Positions 31,712 through 42,100 of a stretch of 64,000 nucleotides of DNA are shown one piece after another (within the stretch, counting starts at the first letter, position 1; every line of letters begins with the position of its first letter). Both the position numbers and the translations under genes were made by a program. The DNA is from Candidatus Pseudobacter hemicellulosilyticus (GTDB lineage: Bacteria > Bacteroidota > Bacteroidia > Chitinophagales > Chitinophagaceae), in assembly GCA_029202545.1 (NCBI GenBank), contig CP119311.1:6448001-6512000 (forward strand). Direction: 5' to 3'. A model generated the notes under the pieces. The model did no database searches and was not told the origin of the DNA. It saw only the letters and a program-made list of their open reading frames with translations.

Positions 31712-34672
31712 TCACTTATCGTAATTATTATACAATTCCACTTTCAGTTTCGGCGTACCACCGGCATCGCTTTCTTTGCACTCAATCACTATCTCCTTAC
31801 TTTCTCCCGGCAGCAGCGAGAAATAATTATCGTTCATCAGCGATGGCAGCACCTGTTCGCCATCAGGACGCACCGCCTGCACCCGGATCCCAAAAGCAAT
31901 GGCTTTGGAAGCCGCAGGGTTGGTGATCTGCGCCGTGAGCCAGTATTTACCATCGGCCTTTCTCAGTTTTGAACTGGTCTGCAGGTTGATCTTTGGCAGC
32001 AGGTTGAGCGCCGTAAAATCTTTCCGCTTATTACCCCGCCAGTAGAAATTATCACTCACTACTTTACCGCCGGCATCTTTCAGGCTGAGCCGGATGAAAT
32101 GCACGTCCGACAGGTCCTCACTGGCCACATTGCCCTCATAGACCTTGAAATCCCAGAGAGAATAGCCCCACCAGCTGCCGCGCTCCATGCCCAGCATACG
32201 AACATAGCGGGCTTTCACTTCGGGGAAGAAACAGTCCAGCTCACCCATGCGACCATCCACCGTTGAATACACATCGTTCCAGTGGAAAGCATCGTTGGAG
32301 GTCTGGATCTTATAGGCCTTGCCATAGGCATCCTGCCAGTTAAGCCCTACCCCACCCACTTCTTTTGGTTCGCCCAGATCTATATAGATCCATTCCTGGT
32401 CAGCACTGTTACTGGCCCAGCGCGTGCCGCTGTTGCCATCGGTGACATTGGCCGTGGGCTGACCGCCTTCTGTAGAGGAGGCCACAGCAGGTTTGTTAAG
32501 CGCCAGGTCAGTTTTTGCCTGGCTGAAAGGCAGGGTAAAACACCAGGCCGCTGAATTGGCCGGTGATGCCACGCGGGCCAGCTGGCTATATTGCTTTACC
32601 GGCTTGCCGTCCAGGTTGTAGACAGTGGCTTCAGCGGTCAGCCCGCTGACATCCTTACCGGTAGTGTTGATCACTTTCACGGCATCGGTAGCAGGGTTCC
32701 ACTGGATATGCAGGGGTTCACAGGCTTTTTTAGCACCCCAGTAGGCGCCGGTGAGATCAAAATAATAATCGTATGTCTGCCATACCATTGATGGATAAGC
32801 GCTCTGGCTCATCCAGGTCATGATACCGGAAGCATCTTCCCAGATATGGTCCAGCCAGCCTTCATACATGGCTTTGTTGACCTCTATATTTACAAACTGT
32901 GCTTTGCGGCAAAAATCCTCGATGCCATTGGCCTGGCCATAGCGGGTATTCACCATCTCCTCATAGCGGTCGGGCGCCGCATTGAATGCCTGCGGGCCAA
33001 AATAGTGCAGGTTCCACATATCGTTCCGTGGCCACCATTTGTCCTGCGGCATAAACTTTTTAAAGCTCTCGAAATTGGTGAATACGGCCGTGCCTGTCTC
33101 GGTGCGTAGCCCCCAGCCGCGGTTGCCACCAATGGCCAGTGGCGGCGCCACAAAATAATGCCGGGGATCATAGCCGCCCCAGGGGCCGCTGCCCGTGAGG
33201 TTATCTGCGTGGGAATTGGCCTGGTAGTACCGCTCACCGCCATCAAAGGCTTTGAGGCTTTCCTTCATCCAGCCACTGATGGGCGGTTCGGGCCAGCCTT
33301 CATTATCGCCACACCAGACAGCAATGCTGGGATGGTTGCGCACCCGTTTGATCTTTTCCACCACGTTGTGGTTGAAGGCACGCAGATCCCGGGGCAGGTT
33401 GGGATTGGAATTGATCCAGAAATCGTCCCAGACCATGATGCCATATTTATCGCAGGCCTCATAGAATTCTTCATCCGTTACATGGCCTATCCAGTTACGG
33501 ATAATATTAAAGTTCATTTCCCTGTGCAGTCTTACCCGGGTATCATATTCCTCGCCCCTGCTGCGCAGCAGGTATTCACTCATCCCCCAGTTGCCCCCTT
33601 TGAGAAAAACAGGCACCCCATTGATATGCACATGCAGCACATTGCCCAGGGTATCATAAGTATACTTTTTTATGCCGAACTGCAGTTCCTGCTGGTCAGA
33701 TTCTTTGCCATTGATGGCCACACTGAGCTGGCAGGTATAGAGATTGGGTTCGCCATAGCCATTGGGCCACCAGAGCCTGGGACTATTGACCACCAGTTGC
33801 GGAAAACGTTTGATATCAAATTTCACTTCTTCCACATTATTGGCAGGGACAGTAACCTGTTGGCTAAAAGGAATATTTCCGGGCTGTATCAGTCCTTTTA
33901 CTACAGCCTGTACATTGGCGGCTGTAGGATTGCTGACCTCTACAGACACGGCCAGATCAGCGCGGGCGTTGGAAGGCAGCTGTGTGCGCACCCAGCCATC
34001 TTTGAGCGTCAGGCTGCCGGTATTGGACAGGAACACTTTGTCGGTGATGCCCATATTCAGACCGGGCACATAGGGGATCCAGTCCCAGCCGCCACTGGCT
34101 ATATAGGTAGGACTGGCCACATTGGCCATTGGTGGCTGCGGCCAGTGGACCAGCACAGCCAGCGCATTCTTACCCGCCCTGTTCAGCAGTGGGGTGATAT
34201 CAAACTGGCCACGATCCATAAAGCCATCCAGCTGGCCCACCCGCTGGCCATTCACAAATACTTCCGCTTTGCGGTTCACGCCCCGGAAATTGAGCCAGAC
34301 CCTTTCCCGCGTAAAATTTGCAGGAATGCTGAACTCACTGCGGTACCAGAAATTACGATCATACTTTGCGCGGTCCACCTGGTGGATATTGTCCCCGAAA
34401 TTGGGATCTTTCTCCAGGCCAGCAGCCACATAAGACGCAAAGACAGTACCGGGCACAATGGCCTTTACCCAGTCCTGGTCCGCATAACCGGCTGCACTGA
34501 GCTGGGCGCCCGTGGCAGGCAGTTCTGCTGCGGGTTTTACTTTCCAGCTGATGATCTTGTTGTCACTGTTCAGGGATAAGGCAGGGGTCTGCGCACGCAG
34601 AGCGCTCATCCCTAACAGGAACAGACCTGATAAACTTACTGATCTGAATACGATGCAAACGTTCCTATACAT
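31712..34672 (-). CDS. Exported glycoside hydrolase family 2 with C-terminal F5/8C (discoidin) domain, 986 aa
   Basis: Retaining beta-glycosidase, closest in feel to beta-mannosidase or endo-mannosidase-type GH2. Signal peptide to LRAQ (~28). Sugar-binding jelly roll (~35-220), Ig-like domain (~225-335), TIM barrel (~340-680) with DKYGIMVWDDFWINSNPNLP, the acid/base E458 in NHPSIAVWCGDNEGW, and a candidate nucleophile E525 in GLRTETGTAVF. An F5/8 type C carbohydrate-binding domain follows (~745-870; NVTDGNSGTRWASN, ARYVRMLGME), then a final beta-domain. Last gene of the SusC-SusD-lipoprotein operon, 24 bp after the preceding stop. Substrate not readable from sequence; beta-mannoside or beta-glucosaminide likely. 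Confidence 0.88.
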   Translation of the reverse strand: MYRNVCIVFRSVSLSGLFLLGMSALRAQTPALSLNSDNKIISWKVKPAAELPATGAQLSAAGYADQDWVKAIVPGTVFASYVAAGLEKDPNFGDNIHQVDRAKYDRNFWYRSEFSIPANFTRERVWLNFRGVNRKAEVFVNGQRVGQLDGFMDRGQFDITPLLNRAGKNALAVLVHWPQPPMANVASPTYIASGGWDWIPYVPGLNMGITDKVFLSNTGSLTLKDGWVRTQLPSNARADLAVSVEVSNPTAANVQAVVKGLIQPGNIPFSQQVTVPANNVEEVKFDIKRFPQLVVNSPRLWWPNGYGEPNLYTCQLSVAINGKESDQQELQFGIKKYTYDTLGNVLHVHINGVPVFLKGGNWGMSEYLLRSRGEEYDTRVRLHREMNFNIIRNWIGHVTDEEFYEACDKYGIMVWDDFWINSNPNLPRDLRAFNHNVVEKIKRVRNHPSIAVWCGDNEGWPEPPISGWMKESLKAFDGGERYYQANSHADNLTGSGPWGGYDPRHYFVAPPLAIGGNRGWGLRTETGTAVFTNFESFKKFMPQDKWWPRNDMWNLHYFGPQAFNAAPDRYEEMVNTRYGQANGIEDFCRKAQFVNIEVNKAMYEGWLDHIWEDASGIMTWMSQSAYPSMVWQTYDYYFDLTGAYWGAKKACEPLHIQWNPATDAVKVINTTGKDVSGLTAEATVYNLDGKPVKQYSQLARVASPANSAAWCFTLPFSQAKTDLALNKPAVASSTEGGQPTANVTDGNSGTRWASNSADQEWIYIDLGEPKEVGGVGLNWQDAYGKAYKIQTSNDAFHWNDVYSTVDGRMGELDCFFPEVKARYVRMLGMERGSWWGYSLWDFKVYEGNVASEDLSDVHFIRLSLKDAGGKVVSDNFYWRGNKRKDFTALNLLPKINLQTSSKLRKADGKYWLTAQITNPAASKAIAFGIRVQAVRPDGEQVLPSLMNDNYFSLLPGESKEIVIECKESDAGGTPKLKVELYNNYDK

Positions 34673-34696
34673 ACTGTAGAAATTAGGTACGGATCC

Positions 34697-35902
34697 TTAC
34701 AGCTCCGTGAAAAAGGACAGCTCCATCAGGTGGCAGTAATTAGTGCTTCCCCAGGTTTCAATGACCTTGACACGCAGGTACCGGTAGGCCGGCAGGCCAG
34801 CCGGGAAATCAAATGACTCGCCCGCATCCTGGAAGGCTTTGTCCTCTTCCGTAACAGTGCCTACCGGTGTACCGGAAGGTTTATGCGAAGTGAAATGGCC
34901 CATCAGCGTCCAGGCGCTCCAGTCGCCATTCTGCACAGGCGCATTGCTGCCATATAACTCGAAGGTTTTGAGATTACCGTAATTGTAATAACCGGAGGCA
35001 CGGGACCAGAGCCTGAAATATTTCAGGGAAGCGGCCTGGCCCATATCAAAGGTGAAACTGGCCGGGGCGGTATAATCCGCGCTGTGAAAGCCTGCGCCCT
35101 GCGATTCATTGCTATAGCCATTCCATAGATTGGACATTACCCAGCCCCAGGCATCACTCACATCATTGTCAAGCTTCATGGCTGCAAATTTTGACTTGTC
35201 CATCATCACAATGGCTGTAACGGTGGGAAACTCGCTGTAGGCCGGTGCATTGAAAGTATCTATGGCGCGAACCATGGGCACATACGCGGAGCGATAGTCC
35301 AGGCTGGTGCCGAATTTATAATCGTCAATAGTGATGCTGTTATCAGTTGGCCCGATATATACGGTGGCCAACTGGTCCTGCCGGTTGGTATACCGGATGG
35401 CAGTATGAATATTGATGGTATCCGGCTGGTTGAAATTCAGTGTCAGTTTCCCGTCAACGCTGACTGAATACGGATTGTCCGCATTGTAGGCCCTGTTGAG
35501 CAGGCCGTTGGTATACACCGGTCCATAGACCCTGACATTATTAACGGTCATGGGGATAGACCGGTTCCCGTTCTGGTCGTAGGAATAGACCGTGAAGGAA
35601 TACACATATTCAGCCAGGCCGGGAATGGTGACCCGTACGGTATCTTTTGGATTGAAGGTAGCGGCTGGCACTACCAGCGAATCCTGGTTATTGTTCCAGA
35701 GTATATGGTACTCTTTCACGTTGGGATCCGGGCTGGGATTCCAGTAAAGCTGTACCCGCTGATCTCCCGCCCTATAACTGGTATTGGCAATCACGCCCGG
35801 GTAAACGATCTCCCCGCCTTCCAGGAAATGCTCATAGTCCTTATCCTTTTTACTGCATGCCAGCAATACGCAGCAGCATACAAGGCCGATATATAATTTC
35901 AT
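34697..35902 (-). CDS. DUF4998-like lipoprotein with discoidin-like C-terminal domain, 401 aa
   Basis: Surface lipoprotein: MKLYIGLVCCCVLLAC, lipobox Cys at 16, followed by SKKDKDYEHFLEGGEIVYPG. The N-terminal ~110 residues match the DUF4998 style of fibronectin-like domain (GDQRVQLYWNPSPDPNVKEY). A second Ig-like region lies in the middle. The C-terminal ~170 residues form an F5/8C-like fold (FDMGQAASLKYFRLWSRASG, YRYLRVKVIETWGSTNYCHL), shared with the preceding lipoprotein, as is the ending CHLMELSFF. Probably a glycan-binding accessory (SusE/F-like role) of the SusC/SusD pair at 39-42 kb. Confidence 0.85.
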   Translation of the reverse strand: MKLYIGLVCCCVLLACSKKDKDYEHFLEGGEIVYPGVIANTSYRAGDQRVQLYWNPSPDPNVKEYHILWNNNQDSLVVPAATFNPKDTVRVTIPGLAEYVYSFTVYSYDQNGNRSIPMTVNNVRVYGPVYTNGLLNRAYNADNPYSVSVDGKLTLNFNQPDTINIHTAIRYTNRQDQLATVYIGPTDNSITIDDYKFGTSLDYRSAYVPMVRAIDTFNAPAYSEFPTVTAIVMMDKSKFAAMKLDNDVSDAWGWVMSNLWNGYSNESQGAGFHSADYTAPASFTFDMGQAASLKYFRLWSRASGYYNYGNLKTFELYGSNAPVQNGDWSAWTLMGHFTSHKPSGTPVGTVTEEDKAFQDAGESFDFPAGLPAYRYLRVKVIETWGSTNYCHLMELSFFTEL

Positions 35903-35935
35903 CTTGATTGATTTAAAACGTTAACAGGTTTGCTA

Positions 35936-37144
35936 TCAGGGATTGCCATATACGCTCAGCTCCATGAAATAGCAATAATCCACTCCACCCCAGGTGGAAG
36001 TCACCTGGAGCCGTATATATCTTGCGCGTGGCGCATCGATAGGTACATTGAAGTTGACGCCTGCTTTTACAAAGGCTTCATCTACCGCAGTCACCGAACC
36101 GGGTGCATTACCGGAGGGCGGATCAGGGAAACGGAAATTACCGAGGTTGGTCCAGTCCCCCACCACAGTGCCTTCCGGCTGATCAGTGGGTATCTGTGCA
36201 TCCGCCGGGTTCCCCTTTTCAGTGCCCCAGAGCGAGAAGTTCTTGGGGCTGCCATAGCTGTATACTGCACTGGGCCGGTGCCACATCACAAAGCGGCTAA
36301 GCTTGGCCGATTGTCCCATATCCAGTGTAACAGCGGCAGGCAGCTCGCCCCCGCGGGTATGCCAGCCATTGGAAGAACCATCTGTGAGCCCGTCAAAAAG
36401 GTAAAGGGATTCCCAGCCATAATCAATGACGGCATCGGAAGGCAGCCTGTAGACCTTGAATTTGCTTTTGTCCAGCAGCTCTTCATAGAAAGGCGTTACT
36501 GTATTGAAGATGGTATCCGACTGGTTACCGAACTGATCGGAGATGAACACCCCAAATTCACGGGGCTCGGAAGAATAACCGCGTACAGAGAACCTGACAT
36601 CATCCAGGGCCGTGAACTGCTGTTCTTCTATCTCATACCGGCCCAGGTCTGCATTACGTGTGATCAGGTTCACCGTTACCGGTCGCTTTGCCGGGTTCTG
36701 CGCCAGGATATTGATGCCCCCGAAATCGGGCTCAATGCTGACAGTCTCTTTGATCAGTTTATAGTAAGGCGTTTCAGGATGCACTTTCACCACCACGGGA
36801 TCTGATTTGATATCGGCCCGGCTCACCGCATAGAGCGTGACCTCATACTCCTGGCTTTTTTCAAAGCCGTCCACTACCAGGCTGTCGATATAATAACTGG
36901 ATTTGGTCTGTCGCGATTTACCGTCATTGATCCGGTACTCGGCCATCACGTACAGGAAATTGGCGGAGCTGGGCAATGCATAGGTCAGCACGGCGCCGCC
37001 GTTGAAATTCCTGACCTGTACATTCCTGACCACATCCGGTCTGGTATCATCGGAGCCATTGGGCTTCCGGACATCCTCGTCTTTATAACAACCTGCCAGG
37101 GCCAGCAGCAGGGTAAGTACCGATAAGTTATGAATAGCTTTCAT
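35936..37144 (-). CDS. DUF4959/DUF5126/DUF5000-type lipoprotein, 402 aa
   Basis: Surface glycan-binding-type lipoprotein. I chose the ATG at 37144, which starts the signal peptide MKAIHNLSVLTLLLALAGC. The three-part layout matches Bacteroidota DUF5000 lipoproteins: a fibronectin-like N-terminal domain (~25-120; FNGGAVLTYALPSSANFLYV), a middle beta domain (~125-225; DFGGINILAQNPAKRPVTV) and a discoidin-like C-terminal domain (~250-402; VTLDMGQSAKLSRFVMWHRP, CYFMELSVYG). It is 28 bp downstream of susD and 33 bp upstream of a related lipoprotein. Such proteins take the place of SusE/SusF in many polysaccharide loci. Confidence 0.88.
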   Translation of the reverse strand: MKAIHNLSVLTLLLALAGCYKDEDVRKPNGSDDTRPDVVRNVQVRNFNGGAVLTYALPSSANFLYVMAEYRINDGKSRQTKSSYYIDSLVVDGFEKSQEYEVTLYAVSRADIKSDPVVVKVHPETPYYKLIKETVSIEPDFGGINILAQNPAKRPVTVNLITRNADLGRYEIEEQQFTALDDVRFSVRGYSSEPREFGVFISDQFGNQSDTIFNTVTPFYEELLDKSKFKVYRLPSDAVIDYGWESLYLFDGLTDGSSNGWHTRGGELPAAVTLDMGQSAKLSRFVMWHRPSAVYSYGSPKNFSLWGTEKGNPADAQIPTDQPEGTVVGDWTNLGNFRFPDPPSGNAPGSVTAVDEAFVKAGVNFNVPIDAPRARYIRLQVTSTWGGVDYCYFMELSVYGNP

Positions 37145-37172
37145 ACAGCTGTTTTGAAGTTGATAGGTTCTG

Positions 37173-39083
37173 TTACCAGTAAGGGTTCTGTACCAGGTTC
37201 TCATTGACAATAATATTTGAGGACTGGATCGGGAACAGGTAATCCCTCAGGCCGAAGATGGGCTCATACACGGTGCGGGGACGATAGTAGTTCACGGCCT
37301 GCACCTCTGTAATGCTCCAGCCCTGCAGGGGTTTGCTGAGTACGGCCTGCAATTCCTTCCAGCGGCGGAGATCATAACCGCTCTGCGCTTCGAAGCAAAG
37401 CTCTACCCGGCGTTCATGGTGGATGATATCCCTTAATCCTTCTTTGGTGGTAGGCTTGCCGGGATTCCTGCTATAGGCCGACCAGGCAGCCAGTACACCG
37501 GGCAGGCCGGCCCTTGTTCTTACCCGGTCAATGTAGTCATACACTTCCGGAGAAGGGCCGTTCACCTCGTTCAGGGCCTCAGCATACAGCAGGTACATAC
37601 CAGCCAGGCGGATCACCGGCAGGTGATACCACATATGCGTAAAACGATCATCATATACGGTCAGGTAGCTGGCCAGCTTTTTGGGCCAGTACCCGGTGAT
37701 ATTCCTTTTCTGGATATCTTTGGGACCAGCCAGGGATAAGGGTCCCCGGCCCTGCACATAAAACATATTGTGCTGATCCAGCCGGCCATTGCCATACCAG
37801 TTGCCGCCATCAAAACCGATATTGGCATAGAACCTGGCTTCCCGGCCAAAATGTGCTTTGGCCGTTTCATAATCCTTCCGGATATAAAAATAGTTGGCGT
37901 CATCCCCGGCCTTCGGTGTAAAGCGACCGGCATAATCGAAGGTCTTGTCTTCGTTCATGGGCACTCCCTTGTTGGTATAGAACAGTTCACCTGTGGAAAG
38001 TGGTACAGCAAAATAGGCAGGGTTATCGGCACTATTGGCTACAGCGGCGGAAGTAAAGCGGGGGATCACATAACCCTGGTAAGGGAAATGCGTGCTGACA
38101 GCCCAGATCAGTTCGGGGTTTTCTTCCCAGCGTTCGGCCACCACATGCTGCACGGACAGCACCTGCTTCAGGGAGTCCGATAACTGGCTGCTGCCCGGAG
38201 GCGGCATAAACTCGTACAGACGCAGGCCATTGGCCTCACACTGCCGGATGGCTTCCCGGCAGGCTACCACCGCTGTATCCCATTTGGCAGGATCATAGGT
38301 GGCGGAGAACAGCAGCTGGCCGCGATTATCCTTCAGGCCGGCATAATCAGGATTGCCATTGAACAGCGGACTGGCCGCCATCATCAGCAATTCTGCTTTT
38401 ACGGAAAGGGCCACCAGCCGGGTGATACGGCCCATTTCCCGGGCCTGGTTCTCGATCATGGGCGGCAGGTCAGGGATGGCTTCATCCAGCAGTCCCTTGA
38501 TATAGGTTACCACGGAGTCCACGGGCTGCCTGTATACCCGGACTTCTTCCGCCGGTGCATTTACCGGCAGGTTCACATCCATGATAGGAATAGGACCGTA
38601 GAGGCGGAACAGGAAATAGTTATAGTAAGCTTTCAGGAATTTTGTTTCAGCAGTCCAGCGCTGTTTTTCCGCAGCCGACAGGTCCACCGGCTTGTCCATA
38701 TTCTCCAGCATGGTATTGCATTTGCGGATAGCCTTGAAAAAGGGATTGCCGCCACTGGAACCATCCCAGTAATTGAGACCGGGGTTGCCGGCATTCTGCG
38801 TACCGCGGATCAGGTTAAAGCCTGTTTCACTGATGGGATGCTGCTGGAGGTCGTTGGGATAAATGATCTCAGAAGAAGTGGTGAAGCCGGGATTCTCCGC
38901 CACCCAGTTCAGGTACTGGAGGTGCGAGTAACAGGTAAAGAGATAATTCTCCGCCTCGTTCCGGTTGCGGAAAGCATAGTCCAGGGTGCCGTAATCCTCC
39001 GGCGTTACATCGAGGTATTTTTTACAGCCGGCCAGGGATCCCAGGCCAAGGGCGGCTACTATATAGAGCAGGTACTTTTTCAT
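37173..39083 (-). CDS. SusD/RagB-family outer-membrane lipoprotein, 636 aa
   Basis: Ligand-capture partner of the SusC at 39107. MKKYLLYIVAALGLGSLAGC gives a clear lipobox, followed by KKYLDVTPEDYG; an ATG at 39104 (MPEKLKK...) is an alternative start only 2 bp from the SusC stop. Helical TPR-like regions include ETKFLKAYYNYFLFRLYGPIP, a SusD hallmark, and VIRLAGMYLLYAEALNEVNG with RRVELCFEAQSGYDLRRWKE near the end. At over 630 residues it is longer than typical (500-550), with extra loops in the middle, as in SusD proteins for complex glycans. Confidence 0.94.
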   Translation of the reverse strand: MKKYLLYIVAALGLGSLAGCKKYLDVTPEDYGTLDYAFRNRNEAENYLFTCYSHLQYLNWVAENPGFTTSSEIIYPNDLQQHPISETGFNLIRGTQNAGNPGLNYWDGSSGGNPFFKAIRKCNTMLENMDKPVDLSAAEKQRWTAETKFLKAYYNYFLFRLYGPIPIMDVNLPVNAPAEEVRVYRQPVDSVVTYIKGLLDEAIPDLPPMIENQAREMGRITRLVALSVKAELLMMAASPLFNGNPDYAGLKDNRGQLLFSATYDPAKWDTAVVACREAIRQCEANGLRLYEFMPPPGSSQLSDSLKQVLSVQHVVAERWEENPELIWAVSTHFPYQGYVIPRFTSAAVANSADNPAYFAVPLSTGELFYTNKGVPMNEDKTFDYAGRFTPKAGDDANYFYIRKDYETAKAHFGREARFYANIGFDGGNWYGNGRLDQHNMFYVQGRGPLSLAGPKDIQKRNITGYWPKKLASYLTVYDDRFTHMWYHLPVIRLAGMYLLYAEALNEVNGPSPEVYDYIDRVRTRAGLPGVLAAWSAYSRNPGKPTTKEGLRDIIHHERRVELCFEAQSGYDLRRWKELQAVLSKPLQGWSITEVQAVNYYRPRTVYEPIFGLRDYLFPIQSSNIIVNENLVQNPYW

Positions 39084-39106
39084 TTTTTTCAGTTTTTCAG
39101 GCATGA

Positions 39107-42100
39107 TCAGAAATTGACGTTTACACCAATGTTGAACACCCGCTGTATGGGGTAGGCAAAGCCATTGCCTCTCAGCTCGGGATCCCATAATTTGAAGGAG
39201 CTCCAGGTGAGCAGGTTCATACCATTGAGATAAAACCGCGCATTGTCTATTTTCAGCCTGTTGACCACCCTGTCCGGCAGGGTATAGCCTACTTCCAGCG
39301 ATTTGAGCCGCAGGAAGGCCGCACTTCTCAGCCACCAGCTGCTTTGCTGGATATTGTTGAGGATCTGGTTCCTGGTAGTGCCCAGGCGGGGATACAGGGC
39401 GTAGAGGTCCTGGTTTTCCTCGGACCAGTGGTCGTCCGCAAAGGCCTGCAATACCTGGGTATTGCCCAGCACCCAGGCATCAGGGCTGGGAATAAAAGGG
39501 CTCATGCGCTCAGGGTTGATGAAGAAAGAGACCCGGGCCTGCCCCTGGAAGAAAGCCGACAGGTCAAAGCGTTTATACGTAGACGAGAAACCAAAGCCAT
39601 ATACAATCTCTGGCACTTCCGGGTAACCCATAAAGGCAATGTCCAGGACATCAATATTGCCGTCGCCGTTCAGGTCGCGGTACTTGATATCACCACCCAT
39701 AGGCCTGCTGCCTTCTCCGGAAAAAGCTTGTACTGGGGAGCTGCGCGCCTCCACATCGTCCACAAACAGGCGCTCAGCCACCAGGCCATAGGCCCGGCCG
39801 ATGGGATTTCCTACCCAGTAACGCCAGGGCTCTTTGTATTTGGGTTCTTCTATATAAGTATACTTGCTGGTGGCCAGGGTAAAATTGCCGCGGATGCTGG
39901 CAGAAAAATCGCGGCTGAAACTGCGGTGCATGTCCACCGAGAGATCAATGCCTTTTGATTCCGCCTTGCCCAGGTTGGCGTTCATAGTAGCTTCCAGGCC
40001 GGAGGTGGAAGGAATATAACTGCGGGCCTGGAGGATATTGTAGCGGTGGTTCTGGTAGAACTCAGCCGTGATGTTAATGTTTTTCAGCACGGTCATCTCC
40101 ACGGCTATATTGGCCTGCCGGGAGGTTTCCCAGCTGATATCTTCGTTCTGGTAGTTGACAATGCTCACACCATTGCGGGAGTAATTGTTATTGGTGCCGA
40201 ACACGGCGTAACCGCCTTCGTTGAGCTTCACTTCGGAGAGATAGAAAAAGCGCTGTGCGCCGATGGCGTCATTACCCACCAGTCCCAGGCTGGACCTGAT
40301 CTTGAAATTGCTGACCACTTCATACAGGGGTTGCCAGAACTTTTCTTTGGACACTACCCAGGATACGCCGAAGGTGGGGAAGAACCCATAACGATGCTCT
40401 TCAGAGAAACGTTCGGAACCGTTATAACCAAAGTTGAACTCCCCGAAATAACGATCTTTCAATGAGTAGGTCAGTCGCCCCGCCACACCCATATTCCGGT
40501 AAGGAAGCGAGGTGAAGAGGGAGCTGGCATTGGAGTAAGAGGTCTGCTGCATGGTCATGATCAGGGAGCTGCTGATGCCATGGTCGCCAAATTTCCGGTT
40601 ATAGTCCGCCGAGGTCTGCAGGGCGAAGAAGGTATTACTCCGGTTATTATCCGGGTTCCGGTTGTATTCCAGGTATTCAATGGCGGCGCCGGGGTTCCGG
40701 TTGATCCAGTTGAGGGAGTACTGGTTGGTCTTGCGGTCGTACCCGGCTACCGAATAATAAAAAGGTTTGTAGGCCAGGGAGGATTCAAAATAGTTGTACC
40801 GGTTGGTGCTGACCATGGCGTGAAAATTGAGGCCCTGTGTGAGCCAGTCAGCCTTATGGTTCAGCTCCACCTGGGCGGACATCCTGGACTCAGAAGAGCT
40901 TTTGGTACCGCGCAGCATCAATGCATAGGGGTTATTGTAGCGGGTATTATCGCCATCGGTATTGGGCATATTGCCAAAGAGGATATGCCTGGTCTGCCGG
41001 TTGGCCGAGTCCGGTTCATAATAGGCCGGAAAGTCCACCGGGCTGGTATGCATGGCAATATTATAGAGGTCCATGGAGAAACCGCCGTCAGCTGTCAGCG
41101 GACCGCCGTATTCACTGAAATTGCCGGAAAGCCGGACAATCATCTCTGTGGATCTGGTCAGGTTGATATTGACGTTGGAGCGTAGCTGGTAGTTCTCAAA
41201 TTTCACATTATTGTCCGCATTGTTCCGGGTATCCTCGCGCAGGATACCATTGTCCCTGTTATAGGAACCGGCCACGTAGTACCGGGCAACGCCGCCGCCG
41301 CCGCTCAGGCTCAGGTTGGCGCGCTGGTTGGAAGTCCTTTTCTTGAAGAGCAGGTCCATCCAGTCTACCGCCGGATAAACATAGGGATTGTTGCCCGGCT
41401 CATTGTTGATGGTAGCCTGTGTATTGCGGATCTTATCCGGGTTGAAAGGCAGGGCCTGGGTCTGTCCACGGGTAACAGAAGCCTCGTTGTAGAGGTTCAT
41501 ATACGTGATAGGGTCTGCCAGGTCCAGGGTCTTATTGGATTGAGAGAAGGAATTTTCCAGCCTGAAATTCAATTTTGCCTTGCCTACTTTCCCTTCTTTG
41601 GTGCTGACAAGGATAACGCCGTTGGCGCCACGTGCGCCATACAGGGCCGTGGCATTGGCATCTTTCAGGATGGAGAAGCTGGCAATATCATCTACCTGGA
41701 GACGGGCCAGGTCATTGCTGCTCATCTCCACATTATCAATGAGGATCAGCGGATCTTTTTTATAACCGAAAGTGGTGACGCCGCGGATAAAGAAAGTGGC
41801 GTTGTCCTGCCCCGGCTGACCGCTGGTCTGGTAGGCGATCACGCCGGCGGCCTGCCCGGCCAGGGCCGTGGTCAGGTTGCTGGCCGGTATCTTCAGTTCA
41901 CCAGGCCTTACTGAAGTAACAGAACCTACTACCGCTTCCTTGCGTTGCTTTTTACCATAGGCCACTACAATGACCTCATCACCTTTCTGATCAGCCAGCT
42001 GCAATACAACGGGATATTCTTTCCGGTTGGCGGCCACTACAAAGGAATAATCAATATATCCGACGAACGAGATGGTGATCTTTGTACCGGCAGCGGCATC

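Noticed and set aside
33158..34579. 473-codon plus-strand open frame
   Set aside because: Antisense to the family 2 glycosidase; composition shows no protein features.
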